From Bacilli bacterium (GTDB lineage: Bacteria; Bacillota_I; Bacilli_A; RFN20; CAG-288), in the NCBI GenBank assembly GCA_022647725.1, contig JALCLG010000001.1, positions 130,931 through 194,930 of the forward strand: DNA of 64,000 bases. Direction: 5' to 3'. Of the stretch, positions 19,901-28,442 are shown in pieces. The notes under the pieces were generated by a model. That model was not told where the DNA came from and searched no databases. It saw only the letters and a program-made list of their open reading frames with translations. Numbering within the stretch: the stretch's first letter is position 1; each line of letters starts with the position of its first letter. The translations under genes were made by a program, and so were the position numbers.

Positions 19901-21849
19901 CTAAGCTTTCTATCCATACTGAAACTTATGGTGATGATTCGAAAGACATCACTATCAGCAAAGATAATCTTCCTTCTACTGGAACCTATTACCTAAAGAG
20001 TCTTTCTATCAGTGAAATACTCGATAGCGATTCTTGGGCAGTTGTATCCGTAACAAAAGGTGGAAAGACTTCTTATTTTACCAAAGGCGATGCGTTACCA
20101 ACCATCACCGATGGAGGCAAATATGAGGTCAAGGCTTATGACCGCTTAGGGAATTCAATTTCCTTCACTGTCTATATCTCAAGCCAAGCCGAGACAATCG
20201 ACTTCACTAATAATTCGGATGATACCGCAGTCTCCATTGATGTTTCGATGGGAGAAACATATCAGACAATCACCTCAATTGAAATCTACCGCAATGGTCA
20301 GAAATTAGATGGCGTGAGCACTGATAAGCTCAACTATGAATTCACCAAAGATGGGTTGTACAAAGTTGTCCTCAAAGACAATTTTGGAAGAACCATCGAG
20401 AAGGAATATTACTTCCATAAGGCTTTGCCACAGGGAGTGATTAGTGGTGTCGCTAATGGTGGCAAAACTTCACACAATGTCACCTTCGAATTTGATGCCT
20501 CCAAATACTATGCCGAAATCTATAAGGATGGCGAGCTTATCAGTCAGAACAACGATGGTTCATTCACCATAGAATCCAATGTCGAAAACAGTGGATCATA
20601 CGAAGTTAAACTCATCAACAAGACTGATGAAGAAAACTATCAAGTCTATAACTTCACCGTGGATCAAGTCGCACCTAATGTCGAGCTCGAAGGAGTTGAA
20701 GACAACGGAACGACTAATGGCTCAGTGAAGGCCGGATGGACTGATGAAGATGTCAGCTCAAGCACCTATTCACTCAATGGTGGAGAAGAAGTCTCATTTG
20801 ATTCAGATACAGTCTTCACCAAAGAAGAAACCTATGTCATCAAAGTCGTAGACGATATGGGCAACGTAACAACTAAAACATTCACCATCGATAAGACTGT
20901 CAACTATGAGGCTACTACCTCAGGAGGCAAGAAGATTGGTGGAGATGCCACAACCTCTGACGATGTCATAATCACCGCCAAAGAAGATGCGAAGATCACC
21001 GTTATCAAAGATGGTGAAAAATACGATTACTCATTCGGAGAAACCCTCACTGAGGAAGGTTCATACCTCATCACAGTGGAGGATGCCTACGGAAACAAAA
21101 CCTCATTCACTATCGTCATCGACAAATCAGTCTTATTCGATATGAATGTCGGCAATGGCGGTATCAGCAATGAACCTGTCGTGATTGATTCAGGCGAAAC
21201 TGAAACAGTCATTGTAACAAGAAATGGCGAAGCTTATGGATATGAAGCAGGAACTGAAATCACTGAGGAAGGAACTTATAGAGTCATCATCACTGATGCC
21301 TATGGGAACACCAAAGAAGTGACATTCCAAATCATCTATCCAGATGCCAAAACCAGTCTTGACTATACGTTAGGAGACGACGTTGAAATTGTCTCAGTCA
21401 CCAAAGACGGAGAAACCGTCCAGGTTGATGGAAACCGCATCAACTTCACTGAAGACGGAACCTATGTCATCACCTATAAGGTCGGTGATAAAGAATTCAC
21501 CTTCACCTTGAAGCTCGATACCACGGCTCCCGAAATCACTCTTAACGGAGTGGAGGACGGAGGCAAAGTTGATGGTTCGGTCATCATTGATGGCTTGACC
21601 GAAGACGGAACAGTTGAAGTCTACAAAGACGGAGTGAAGATCGAATACCATCTCGGAGATGAAATTAAGGACTATGGAAGCTACAAGGTTGTCGTCACTG
21701 ACGCCCTTGGAAATGCCAAAACTTACACCTTCGACTTAGCCTTCCAAATGAATGGTTGGGCTATCGCTCTCATTGCGGTAGGAATACTCGCCGCCATGGG
21801 TGTCACGGTAACCATAATCGTCAAAAGGAAGAAGACCTTCAAGAAGTAA
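16954..21849 (+). CDS. Giant ICE-encoded surface lipoprotein with tandem Ig-like repeats
   Basis: A TTG start at 16954 behind AGGAG (16941) gives 1631 residues. The signal peptide ends in a lipobox (LLVSC, Cys21) and the C-terminus has a membrane helix (GWAIALIAVGILAAMGVTVT) with a basic tail, so both ends may be membrane-held. Between them lie a serine/threonine/tyrosine-rich N-terminal part, a non-repeat domain around residues 770-960, and many ~75-residue beta modules with the recurring pattern G-x-Y, D-x-x-GN, T-F-x-x-x-ID. These resemble Ig-like or fibronectin-like adhesin modules. Placed between VirD4 and the pilin gene, it is probably a mating-contact adhesin or channel-associated surface protein. 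Exact repeat count was not computed. Confidence 0.75.
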   Translation: MKSNKSKFLAVLMLPTLLVSCSSVIKPKVLGSTGTNNSVVKNAYVVDAGGGGGSASGASNYQSTGYPSVYGKETHKSTVTALLGTAPTVSEVSFYHDTGVKIYGGNTSTSVGSTSDIKIASSCPYIDFNEVNFSLPYSYSSQLTLGVCAVADFKFEIYKGSSRYFIAEATAKATGTDNKQTQLTYNRNGSVSSSIVDSVSTTNYTPFDYSKLGRISSSLYSGSYTINVTYSYEWIAGSGAKMALVSSTAINSATLLIDYTSPTISMVKASSGTVIPNGGTSNSTVKVTASDTNLNGLYYKIPSSSYYTYSGSGACTTSAGDGIYSFYAVDSLGNRSADYTVRVDTYSPNGQLYANGVAISSGSYVNTSFSYSVSDSGSGLNTVLYKTPSSSSFVSYSSGSIIPSNSGDGWYQFYAVDNAGNVSSTLKVFLETSNPTISIKRNGITSFGHTMTKNETVDTGLYFNEDDTIRFDYSSSSNKYTTGAFSIGTNYALKKASYPNNTYSETITSAVGISTTYKFNIVRNKPTITLNGTQYANGSVIKLNQDANVTMNIDSIITSGSSKGTVKSTGSTNTYDLLSNREVTLTADANEEKIYQISIIDSAGNESTFTVDIDKAPANGVFTSGGGAVENGGYTNKPFTFTWTKAGTTATMSKDGGGFSDYTGSEITADGSYTFILKDSVGNTSEFRIVLDTIASTGTIYANNKEAENGCVTNSSIYFTWDGDETCLMNGDSYKKNTVIDAEGIYRFVLKDKAGNETSYEAEIDRTAPTGNEDALHASDRYYVTKWYECYFNGHIDSFKTYDEAIKQAADYEYSSSVEELSLSDISLFTETNMVASNGDPENHDDEVRTGTYWLYKSKSNPSIKLYYFDKNLLEDVLNFYASSYVTGPHYYDGTTFPEGENVSDPIWTDGGVSAPIGNDYVLTNYGSVIATAKKQGSDETIILEYGVKLSEQLKESGVYDITETDKAGNACTYQVIIDLEVPKLSIHTETYGDDSKDITISKDNLPSTGTYYLKSLSISEILDSDSWAVVSVTKGGKTSYFTKGDALPTITDGGKYEVKAYDRLGNSISFTVYISSQAETIDFTNNSDDTAVSIDVSMGETYQTITSIEIYRNGQKLDGVSTDKLNYEFTKDGLYKVVLKDNFGRTIEKEYYFHKALPQGVISGVANGGKTSHNVTFEFDASKYYAEIYKDGELISQNNDGSFTIESNVENSGSYEVKLINKTDEENYQVYNFTVDQVAPNVELEGVEDNGTTNGSVKAGWTDEDVSSSTYSLNGGEEVSFDSDTVFTKEETYVIKVVDDMGNVTTKTFTIDKTVNYEATTSGGKKIGGDATTSDDVIITAKEDAKITVIKDGEKYDYSFGETLTEEGSYLITVEDAYGNKTSFTIVIDKSVLFDMNVGNGGISNEPVVIDSGETETVIVTRNGEAYGYEAGTEITEEGTYRVIITDAYGNTKEVTFQIIYPDAKTSLDYTLGDDVEIVSVTKDGETVQVDGNRINFTEDGTYVITYKVGDKEFTFTLKLDTTAPEITLNGVEDGGKVDGSVIIDGLTEDGTVEVYKDGVKIEYHLGDEIKDYGSYKVVVTDALGNAKTYTFDLAFQMNGWAIALIAVGILAAMGVTVTIIVKRKKTFKK

Positions 21850-21969
21850 GAGAGTCCCTCTCTAGAGGTCAAAAGTACCTAAAAAAGGAAACAGGATAAG
21901 CGGGTGCCGCATTCTGCAGCACTCCTTATCTCTGACTATCGTCAGCAGTGGGAAACCCACATGGCGATA
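21850..21969 (+). ncRNA. Structured leader RNA upstream of the pilin gene
   Basis: Three hairpins fill the gap before the pilin gene. (1) GAGAG/CTCTC at 21850-21862. (2) GATAAG (21895) pairs with CTTATC (21925), and inside it GTGCCGCA pairs with TGCAGCAC with one mismatch around TTC. (3) TATCGTCA (21937) pairs with TGGCGATA (21962) and inside it GTGGG/CCCAC closes an AAA loop. No T-run follows, so these are not terminators. The element ends ~20 bases before the AGGAGG of the pilin gene. It may control or stabilise the transfer mRNA, or be an independent RNA. It matches no RNA family I can name. Confidence 0.6.
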
Positions 21970-22005
21970 ACGAAGACAAAACATTCACGCAAAGGAGGAA
22001 ATTCC

Positions 22006-22296
22006 ATGAAACCAGTTGTCTTATCTAGCATCGATTTCTACCCGGTCATCGAGCCAATTCTCGAAATACTCGATGCCATTCTCTGGCCTACTATCGCAGT
22101 CGTTGTGGCGGTAGGCACGATCTACTGCATATTCCTTGGAGTAAAGATTTCCAAGGCAGATGAGCAGAACAGCAGAGAGAAAGCCAAGAAGGATCTATTA
22201 GGAGCAATCGTCGGATTCGTAATCATATTCGTTCTGATTCTAGCTCTAAAAATTGCCGTACCTATTCTTGAGAATTGGGTACAAAGCCAAATGTAG
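22006..22296 (+). CDS. VirB2-like pilin subunit (Mbov_0395-type)
   Basis: AGGAGG at 21992 selects the ATG at 22006 and gives 96 residues. Two hydrophobic helices (ILDAILWPTIAVVVAVGTIY and LLGAIVGFVIIFVLILALKI) flank a short polar loop rich in lysine (KADEQNSREKAKKD). This is the layout of VirB2/TrbC-type conjugal pilins and of the Mbov_0395 family of mycoplasma-type ICEs. It is followed by VirB6- and VirB4-like genes in the same order as those elements. An upstream frame from 21904 is part of the structured leader and unlikely to be translated. Confidence 0.75.
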   Translation: MKPVVLSSIDFYPVIEPILEILDAILWPTIAVVVAVGTIYCIFLGVKISKADEQNSREKAKKDLLGAIVGFVIIFVLILALKIAVPILENWVQSQM

Positions 22297-22309
22297 GAGG
22301 TGAAACCCA

Positions 22310-23815
22310 ATGATACTCGGTGAGTTAATCGAAGCTTTGAAAGATATGTTCTTCAGCTTCCTATATATGTGCTTCATGTTCATCTGTAAGCTCATCGATT
22401 TCATCAAGGACATCTTCTACATGCTATGTGGCATAGACACTGTCGAGGTGAACGGAGAGCAAAGCGACTTACTGTCATCACTCATTCAATCGGACACCAT
22501 TAAAAGAACGTTTCTAATCATCTTCATCATTGGCGTAATCCTGCTTGTCGTATTCACGATAATCGCAATCATCAAAGCCAACTACCAAGAGAAACAGAAC
22601 TGGCTTAGCGTTCTAAAGAAGAGCGGTCAGAGTTTCATTATCGCAGTGCTCATTCCGTTCACAGTGCTTGCTGGAATCGTTCTTACAAACACGGTGATGA
22701 GTTCCATCAACATGGCAATGAATCCTTATGGAGGAAGTGCCCATGCAACAATAGGAGGCGAGTTCCTAGCAACTATTGGAGCTGATAGTTTCACTGGCTC
22801 CAACAAGGATGAAATAATCTCTAAATTTGTCTCTGGTGAACTCGACTACGGAAGTATTGATTTGGTGAAGAACTACTTCAACATCCAGTCGATGAACTAC
22901 CTGATTGGAATACTTGGAGGGTTCGTGATGCTAGTGATGTTTGTCTTATCGAGCATCACATTCGTCCAAAGAATATTCGATATCATTCTTCTCTATCTAG
23001 TAAGTCCTGTGTCCATATCCACCATCCCGCTTGATGAAGGAAACAGATTCAAAGTCTGGAAGGACACCATGATTGGGAAAATCCTCTCAGCCTACGGAAT
23101 CATCCTTGTCATGAATCTCTTCTTCCTAATAATTCCACAAGTCTATGAGATCAGGTTCTTCGAGAATGACTTCCAAAACGGAGTAGTGGATGTGCTCTTC
23201 CTAATCGGAGGAAGTTTCGCCGTTACGAAAGCTAGCGACATCATTGCAAGACTATGCGGAGCAGAGTCAGGAAGAAATGAGTTTGCTTCTATGGTCTACA
23301 ACATGCGAAGCGGAATGGCTCTAGCACACTCGGTCAACAGCAAAGTCGGTGGAGCCATAGGGAAGTTTGTAGGCGGAACTGCTTATTCCAAAAGCCGTGC
23401 CAAAGGATCTACCAGGCTTAAATCCTTACAGAGTTCGGCTTCTGGAACCGTCAACAGAAGAAAGGTCGATCCGCAAAAACAGAAGAAGCAAAACAAAGCA
23501 CAAAAAGTCCTTGGTGGAGTCACAAGGTTCGCAACTATGCCAGCCGGTATGCTCCACGATGTCTCTCAAGGTGGCGTAATTGCTATGGGTAAGAATTTCA
23601 TGCCTAGATTGAAAAACGCCTTGTATGGCAATTCAGTTATGAACCATGCAGACGATATCAAGAAACGAAAGCCAGATCCTAAAGCCAAAACGGAAGCCAA
23701 AGGAGGAAATACTGGAAACGAAAGTAAAAAGACCAAGAAGACTAATGGCGTTATGAGACGAGACAATTCGGAAAGAAAAACCATCGGGCGAAAGCCAAGA
23801 GGAGGTAAGAAATGA
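22310..23815 (+). CDS. VirB6-like polytopic channel protein (Mbov_0396-type)
   Basis: This 501-residue protein starts 13 bases after the pilin with a TAGGAGG site. It has about six membrane helices in the first ~320 residues, including TFLIIFIIGVILLVVFTIIA and SFIIAVLIPFTVLAGIVL, an extracellular loop near residues 145-190, and a very basic cytoplasmic tail (residues ~340-501). This layout fits VirB6/TrbL-type inner-membrane channel components. Its stop overlaps the VirB4 start by four bases. Confidence 0.75.
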   Translation: MILGELIEALKDMFFSFLYMCFMFICKLIDFIKDIFYMLCGIDTVEVNGEQSDLLSSLIQSDTIKRTFLIIFIIGVILLVVFTIIAIIKANYQEKQNWLSVLKKSGQSFIIAVLIPFTVLAGIVLTNTVMSSINMAMNPYGGSAHATIGGEFLATIGADSFTGSNKDEIISKFVSGELDYGSIDLVKNYFNIQSMNYLIGILGGFVMLVMFVLSSITFVQRIFDIILLYLVSPVSISTIPLDEGNRFKVWKDTMIGKILSAYGIILVMNLFFLIIPQVYEIRFFENDFQNGVVDVLFLIGGSFAVTKASDIIARLCGAESGRNEFASMVYNMRSGMALAHSVNSKVGGAIGKFVGGTAYSKSRAKGSTRLKSLQSSASGTVNRRKVDPQKQKKQNKAQKVLGGVTRFATMPAGMLHDVSQGGVIAMGKNFMPRLKNALYGNSVMNHADDIKKRKPDPKAKTEAKGGNTGNESKKTKKTNGVMRRDNSERKTIGRKPRGGKK

Positions 23816-26397
23816 GAATAATTCCAAAGAACAGCAAAGTGAAGGTTACTTTCTACAAAGGAATAACAATTGCAGATATGGTGATTGGTTTAATTGCCTT
23901 AGCTTTAATTGCCTTAACCTTATCGAGCAACTTCTCTTTCAGATTCTACTTAGCAATGGGAATTCTCTGCCTTGTAGTTGTCCTTTATCTTCCTCTTGGA
24001 GATAACAGGCTCTATGTCCAGATATGGCATCTATTCAGATTCCTATTCTCTAAAAAGAGATTCAAAGAGGATTCATCCACGCTTGTCCCTTATAAGGAAG
24101 TTAAGGATTCAATCATCTACGAGAAGGACAGAAGCGTGCTAGGTGTGATAGAGATATCTCCTATCAACTTCAAGATACTCGATGAAACGAGGCAAGATGA
24201 CTTAATCGATGGTTGTTTTGCCAGGATTCTCAATTCTGTTTCGGATAGTGAAGAGTGGTCGCTAATGAAGTTAGAGCTTCCCTTAATCCTTGATCAAAGA
24301 ATGAAAGACGAGATGTCTAGAATAAACACGCTTAACGCAATGAAGAACGATAAGAAACTCTCTGACCATGAATTTATGGCTAGAGCAGACTTAGTTCAAT
24401 TCAGAATGATAAGCATTGATGAGATGAACTCTTCTGAGATGATGATTCCCCATTATTATTTGGTCCTAAATGGTTATAGCGTCAATTCGATTAACGAAAA
24501 GCTTGATAGGACTATAGAAACATTCGCAGCGAGTGGAATAAAGGCAAATAGGCTAGATGATCAAAGCCTATACACATTCATCAAAGCGGGCTATGGAGAA
24601 AAATTTGATCCAAGGTCTGAGATGAAAATTGTCTCTGATCCGACTTCACTAAAATTCGGTCTATTGAGTCTTCATCAAGAAACAAAGAATGCCTCGGAAT
24701 TAGTGATTAACAGATTTCCTCTTTCCGTTCCTAATGGCTGGGCTGAAAGATTGTATAGCCTTCCTAATACGAAAATAGTGATGAGGATGAAACCTATCGA
24801 GAAAAGCAAAGCTATAAAGCGAATCGATAACGCCGTTCTAGAGATAGGAACAAAAAACGTTTCAAAAGAAAGTCAGCTTCAGGAATCGGATACTCATCTT
24901 GATACCTTAAGAGAGTTGCTCGAAGACATCCAGCAATCCAACGAAACTTTGTTTGATACGACAGTTATTGTCGAAGTCTATGACGAAGAGAAGAAAGCCA
25001 CGAACAAAAAGCTAGTTAAAGACGCTTTAAGGGAGATGGGATTTGGTTTCTCAGAATTGCTTGGAAGGCAGATGGATGGATACATTACTTCAATGCCTTC
25101 AACCAAAGACCTTGTGAAGATGCCTTATGGCATTCAGTCATCCACATTAGCAGCCTCATTCCCTTTCTCTGATGATTTGCTTACCGATGAGAAAGGAATA
25201 CTAATTGGAGAGAACTCCGAGCCAGTGTTTCTTAATGTGTTCAAAAGGGATTTGACTCATGTCAATTCCAACATGATCATCATTGGTCAGTCAGGAAGCG
25301 GGAAGAGCTATGCGACAAAATCCCTTCTTTCTGGATTAGCTACAGAAGGAGATAGGATTTACGTCCTTGATCCTGAATCTGAATATGGGACTTTGGCTAA
25401 AAACCTTGGAGGTTCTGTTATTGACGCCTCTAATGGTGAGAAGGGTCGAATTAATCCGTTTCAGATTATGACAACGATGGATGATGAAGGTGGAAGTTCA
25501 AATAGTTATTACGCTCATCTTCAATTCCTAGAACAGTTCTACAAGGTAGTGTTACAAGGAATCAATCAGGATTCTTTAGAGCTTCTAAACAAACTCACTG
25601 AGGAAGTCTATGCGTCTAAGGATATTAGACCAGGAAGAAACCTTAGCTTAATCAAGCCTGAAGAATTCCCGGTATTCGAAGACTTATGCCTTCTCGCTGA
25701 TAAAAAACTCAAAGACGCTAGCGATGCCTATGAGCAAAACTGCTTGAGAGTGTTGGTCAATTATCTGTCTAGATTCAAAAGCGGTGGAAGGGACTCTTCG
25801 TTATGGAATGGATATACGACTTTCTCGCCAACAGAAGCATTCATCACATTTGATTTCCAAAGACTACTAGCAAACAAGAATGACGCGACCGCCAATGCCC
25901 AGATGTTATTGCTTCTTAGGTGGCTTGAAAACGAGGTAATTCGAAACAAAGATAGCAATACCAAAAATGGCACAAATAGAAAGATTGTAGTTGCCATAGA
26001 CGAAGCCCATCTATTCATTGATGAGAAGTATCCGATAGCCCTAGATTTCATGTATTCATTAGCAAAACGAATCAGAAAATACGATGGGATGTTGATTATC
26101 ATCACACAAAACGTCAGGGATTTTGCTGGGACTCCTGAAATTGCTAGGAAGTCTACAGCAATCATCAACGTGTCCCAGTATTCAATGATCTTCTCACTCT
26201 CGCCAAACGATATGAACGAATTGATGAAACTCTATGAGAATAGCGGTGGAATAAACGAATTTGAGAAAGACTGTATCATCCACAATCCAAGAGGAACTTG
26301 TTTCCTAATAAGCTCTCCAAAAGAAAGAGGGAATGTAGCAATCGTTACTGACGAATGCACTTCAGAACTCTTCGATAGGGGGACATGGACGATGTAA
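23812..26397 (+). CDS. virB4: VirB4-type conjugation ATPase (Mbov_0397-type)
   Basis: This 861-residue protein starts in an overlap with the VirB6-like gene. The N-terminus has two membrane helices (residues ~20-60) like a fused PrgI/VirB3 module. A CagE/VirB4 N-domain follows, then the ATPase with Walker A GQSGSGKS at residues 492-499 and a Walker B strand VVAIDEAHLF. LAKRIRKYDGMLIIITQN is the usual VirB4/TraE sensor region. It powers pilus assembly and DNA transfer. Fusion of the VirB3-like part explains why no separate virB3 gene is seen. Confidence 0.92.
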   Translation: MRIIPKNSKVKVTFYKGITIADMVIGLIALALIALTLSSNFSFRFYLAMGILCLVVVLYLPLGDNRLYVQIWHLFRFLFSKKRFKEDSSTLVPYKEVKDSIIYEKDRSVLGVIEISPINFKILDETRQDDLIDGCFARILNSVSDSEEWSLMKLELPLILDQRMKDEMSRINTLNAMKNDKKLSDHEFMARADLVQFRMISIDEMNSSEMMIPHYYLVLNGYSVNSINEKLDRTIETFAASGIKANRLDDQSLYTFIKAGYGEKFDPRSEMKIVSDPTSLKFGLLSLHQETKNASELVINRFPLSVPNGWAERLYSLPNTKIVMRMKPIEKSKAIKRIDNAVLEIGTKNVSKESQLQESDTHLDTLRELLEDIQQSNETLFDTTVIVEVYDEEKKATNKKLVKDALREMGFGFSELLGRQMDGYITSMPSTKDLVKMPYGIQSSTLAASFPFSDDLLTDEKGILIGENSEPVFLNVFKRDLTHVNSNMIIIGQSGSGKSYATKSLLSGLATEGDRIYVLDPESEYGTLAKNLGGSVIDASNGEKGRINPFQIMTTMDDEGGSSNSYYAHLQFLEQFYKVVLQGINQDSLELLNKLTEEVYASKDIRPGRNLSLIKPEEFPVFEDLCLLADKKLKDASDAYEQNCLRVLVNYLSRFKSGGRDSSLWNGYTTFSPTEAFITFDFQRLLANKNDATANAQMLLLLRWLENEVIRNKDSNTKNGTNRKIVVAIDEAHLFIDEKYPIALDFMYSLAKRIRKYDGMLIIITQNVRDFAGTPEIARKSTAIINVSQYSMIFSLSPNDMNELMKLYENSGGINEFEKDCIIHNPRGTCFLISSPKERGNVAIVTDECTSELFDRGTWTM

Positions 26398-26401
26398 TCA
26401 G

Positions 26402-26454
26402 CCTCAAAAAGTGAGGTGAAAGCAAAATATCTCGCGCACGCGCGTGGCTTTCAC
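26402..26454 (+). promoter_or_regulatory. Two adjacent hairpins before the ArdC-like gene
   Basis: CCTCA/TGAGG closes a loop of five at 26402-26416. GTGAAAGC (26416) pairs with GCTTTCAC (26447) around a GC-rich loop containing CGCGCACGCGCG. No T-run follows, so this may be a processing or translational control element between virB4 and the downstream genes. Confidence 0.5.
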
Positions 26455-26488
26455 TTTGACTAAAAATCCGATTGAAAGGAGAAAAACA

Positions 26489-27556
26489 ATGGAAGAAAAA
26501 GAAACTAAAAAAGTAGAGGGGACTCCTAAAAAGAAGTATGTCCCTAAACGATTGAGCAAGAAGGAAATGGACACCATTACTGGTGAAATCGACCTTAAAC
26601 TGCATGATTTCATCACAAGCGGAAAGTACAAAGAAGTGCTTATCGCCATGGGAAATCTCGGAAAGTACTCGCTCAACAATCAAATCTATATTCTGATTCA
26701 GAAGCCAGAAGCATCCACGGTTCACGGAATGAAGAAATGGAACACGATGGGACGACACGTTATACCTGGAGAAAAGTCCATCAGGATCTTTTCTCCAATC
26801 CTCAAGAATGTCGAAAAAGAACTGAAAGATGAAAATGGAAATCCTGTCCTTGATAAAGATGGAAATCCCAAGAAGGTCAAAGCTCAGATTCCAGTTGCGT
26901 TTGAACAAGGCTATGTCTTTGATGTCACCCAAACTGATGGACCGGAAATCACCGCCTTCAAATTTGATGAGTCAAAAATAGTGGAGAACAAAGACAAGAT
27001 TCTTAAGGGTCTATCAGAAGTAGTTAAAGAGAAGGGGTTCACCATCTCTTACGCCACAAAGGAAGAACTTGGCGAAGGATGCTATGGACTATGCAATAAG
27101 CAGACAAAGGAAATCAAAATACTCGAAGGGATGAGCGATTTGCAGGAAGTATCAACAACCGTTCATGAATGTGGCCATGCTCTTGCTCACAGTGAATACC
27201 GTAAAGATTTTGAAGGTCTTACTCCGCTTGAAAAGCGAGAGATCAAAGAAGTTGAGGCTGAGTCAATTGCCTGTGTTGTCTGTACTTATTTAGGGCTTGA
27301 TACCCAGAACTTCAACTTCAGCTATATCTCAGGCTGGGCAGATGGCGACATCTCTAAATTCAAAGAGAATCTAAATGTCATTTCCAAGCACAGCAAAAGA
27401 TTGATTGGCGGCATCGAGAGAGAAATCTATAAGGATGTCATCAAAGAGGGCAAAACCTTGGGGGAAGCCAAGTCGAAGGAGAGCCCAGATCCTCCTGTGA
27501 TGCCTTTGCCGACTCAGGCTGGGGAGCAGAAACAGAGAGGAATGGAAATGGCATGA
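26489..27556 (+). CDS. ArdC-like antirestriction protein with zinc metallopeptidase domain
   Basis: AAAGGAG at 26475 selects the ATG at 26489, giving 355 residues. The N-terminal half has the ArdC single-strand DNA-binding pattern (LGKYSLNNQIYILIQ, GMKKWNTMGRHVIPGEK). The C-terminal half has the zinc site H226-E-C-G-H230 followed by a downstream glutamate (EAESIACVV), as in ImmA/IrrE-like peptidases. Such proteins enter the recipient with transferred DNA and counter restriction or repair the incoming strand. Its stop overlaps the primase start. It sits on the same island as a type III restriction gene. Confidence 0.8.
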   Translation: MEEKETKKVEGTPKKKYVPKRLSKKEMDTITGEIDLKLHDFITSGKYKEVLIAMGNLGKYSLNNQIYILIQKPEASTVHGMKKWNTMGRHVIPGEKSIRIFSPILKNVEKELKDENGNPVLDKDGNPKKVKAQIPVAFEQGYVFDVTQTDGPEITAFKFDESKIVENKDKILKGLSEVVKEKGFTISYATKEELGEGCYGLCNKQTKEIKILEGMSDLQEVSTTVHECGHALAHSEYRKDFEGLTPLEKREIKEVEAESIACVVCTYLGLDTQNFNFSYISGWADGDISKFKENLNVISKHSKRLIGGIEREIYKDVIKEGKTLGEAKSKESPDPPVMPLPTQAGEQKQRGMEMA

Positions 27557-28429
27557 GATTCTTCGAGAGAAACATACCTCAGGAGCTTAAAGACAAGAAG
27601 CAGTGGGTTGCCTACTTTAAAAAGAAAGAACCAGGCGTTTCACATTTAGGAAAGGTGATGATTTCGCCTCGAACCTATCGTCACGCAAAGAGTAATGACC
27701 CCACAGATTGGACTGATTTCTATTCCGCACACTGCTTCGCTGCAACCAATGGCAATCTAGACGGCTTAGCGTTTGTTCTAACCGAAGGAATCGTCTTCAT
27801 AGACATAGATAACTCAATCGATAACAACGGTGTCATATCTGAATTTGCCTTGAAGATGCTAAATGAATTCCCTAAAGCCTATGCCGAAAAAAGCTGTTCC
27901 GGAACTGGAATCCATATCCTCCTAAAAGGAAAGCTTCCAGATGGCGTTATGAAGCGTAATGACAATATCGGATTAGAGATATACGAGACCAAAAGATTCT
28001 GTTGCGTTACTGGTGACATGATTGCTGGTCATAACGAGCTTATCGACTATACGGAAAAGGTCGGTGAGGTCGCAAAAAGATACTTAGGTGTCAGAAAGCC
28101 AAACCCCATAGCAAGACCTGTTTATATGACTCCTACTCTTGATGATCAAAGAGTCATTGAAAAGGCTCTTAGGAGCAAAAGCGGAGATAAGTTCTCAAGG
28201 CTCTTCTCTGGAGACATAACAGGGTTATGCAACACATAGCAGTGCCGACCTTGCCTTAGTCAACATGATTTCTTTCTACACTCAAAATCCCGACCAAATT
28301 GATGCTATTTTCCGAACAAGCGGACTTATGCGAGATAAATGGGATTCGCCAAGAGGAGATTCCACCTATGGAAGAGTGACTATCGAAACAAGTCTTGCAA
28401 ACACAGTCCGAAGATACGAAATGAATTGA
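27553..28429 (+). pseudogene. Plasmid/phage-type primase-polymerase, frameshifted near the C-terminus
   Basis: The frame from 27553 encodes 228 residues with a primase-polymerase fold: FVLTEGIVFIDIDNSI carries the catalytic D-I-D pair and KSCSGTGIHILLKGKLP the second motif, as in NrS-1-like or bifunctional DNA primases. At about 28224 the conserved LFSGDITG is followed by LCNT and a stop. Skipping one G in the GGG at 28222-28226 restores GYATHSSADLALVNMISFYT and then RGDSTYGRVTIE to a stop at 28429, just before the next ribosome site. So a one-base insertion breaks an otherwise normal gene. It could be a sequencing error in a G run or real inactivation. Confidence 0.8.
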
Positions 28430-28442
28430 AAGGAGAACCCTT

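Noticed and set aside
21850..21969. c-di-GMP or other known riboswitch before the pilin gene
   Set aside because: The conserved core sequences of the classes I know are absent; only the hairpins are supported.
28200..28260. Programmed frameshift in the primase
   Set aside because: No slippery heptamer with downstream structure is evident; a plain one-base insertion explains the data.
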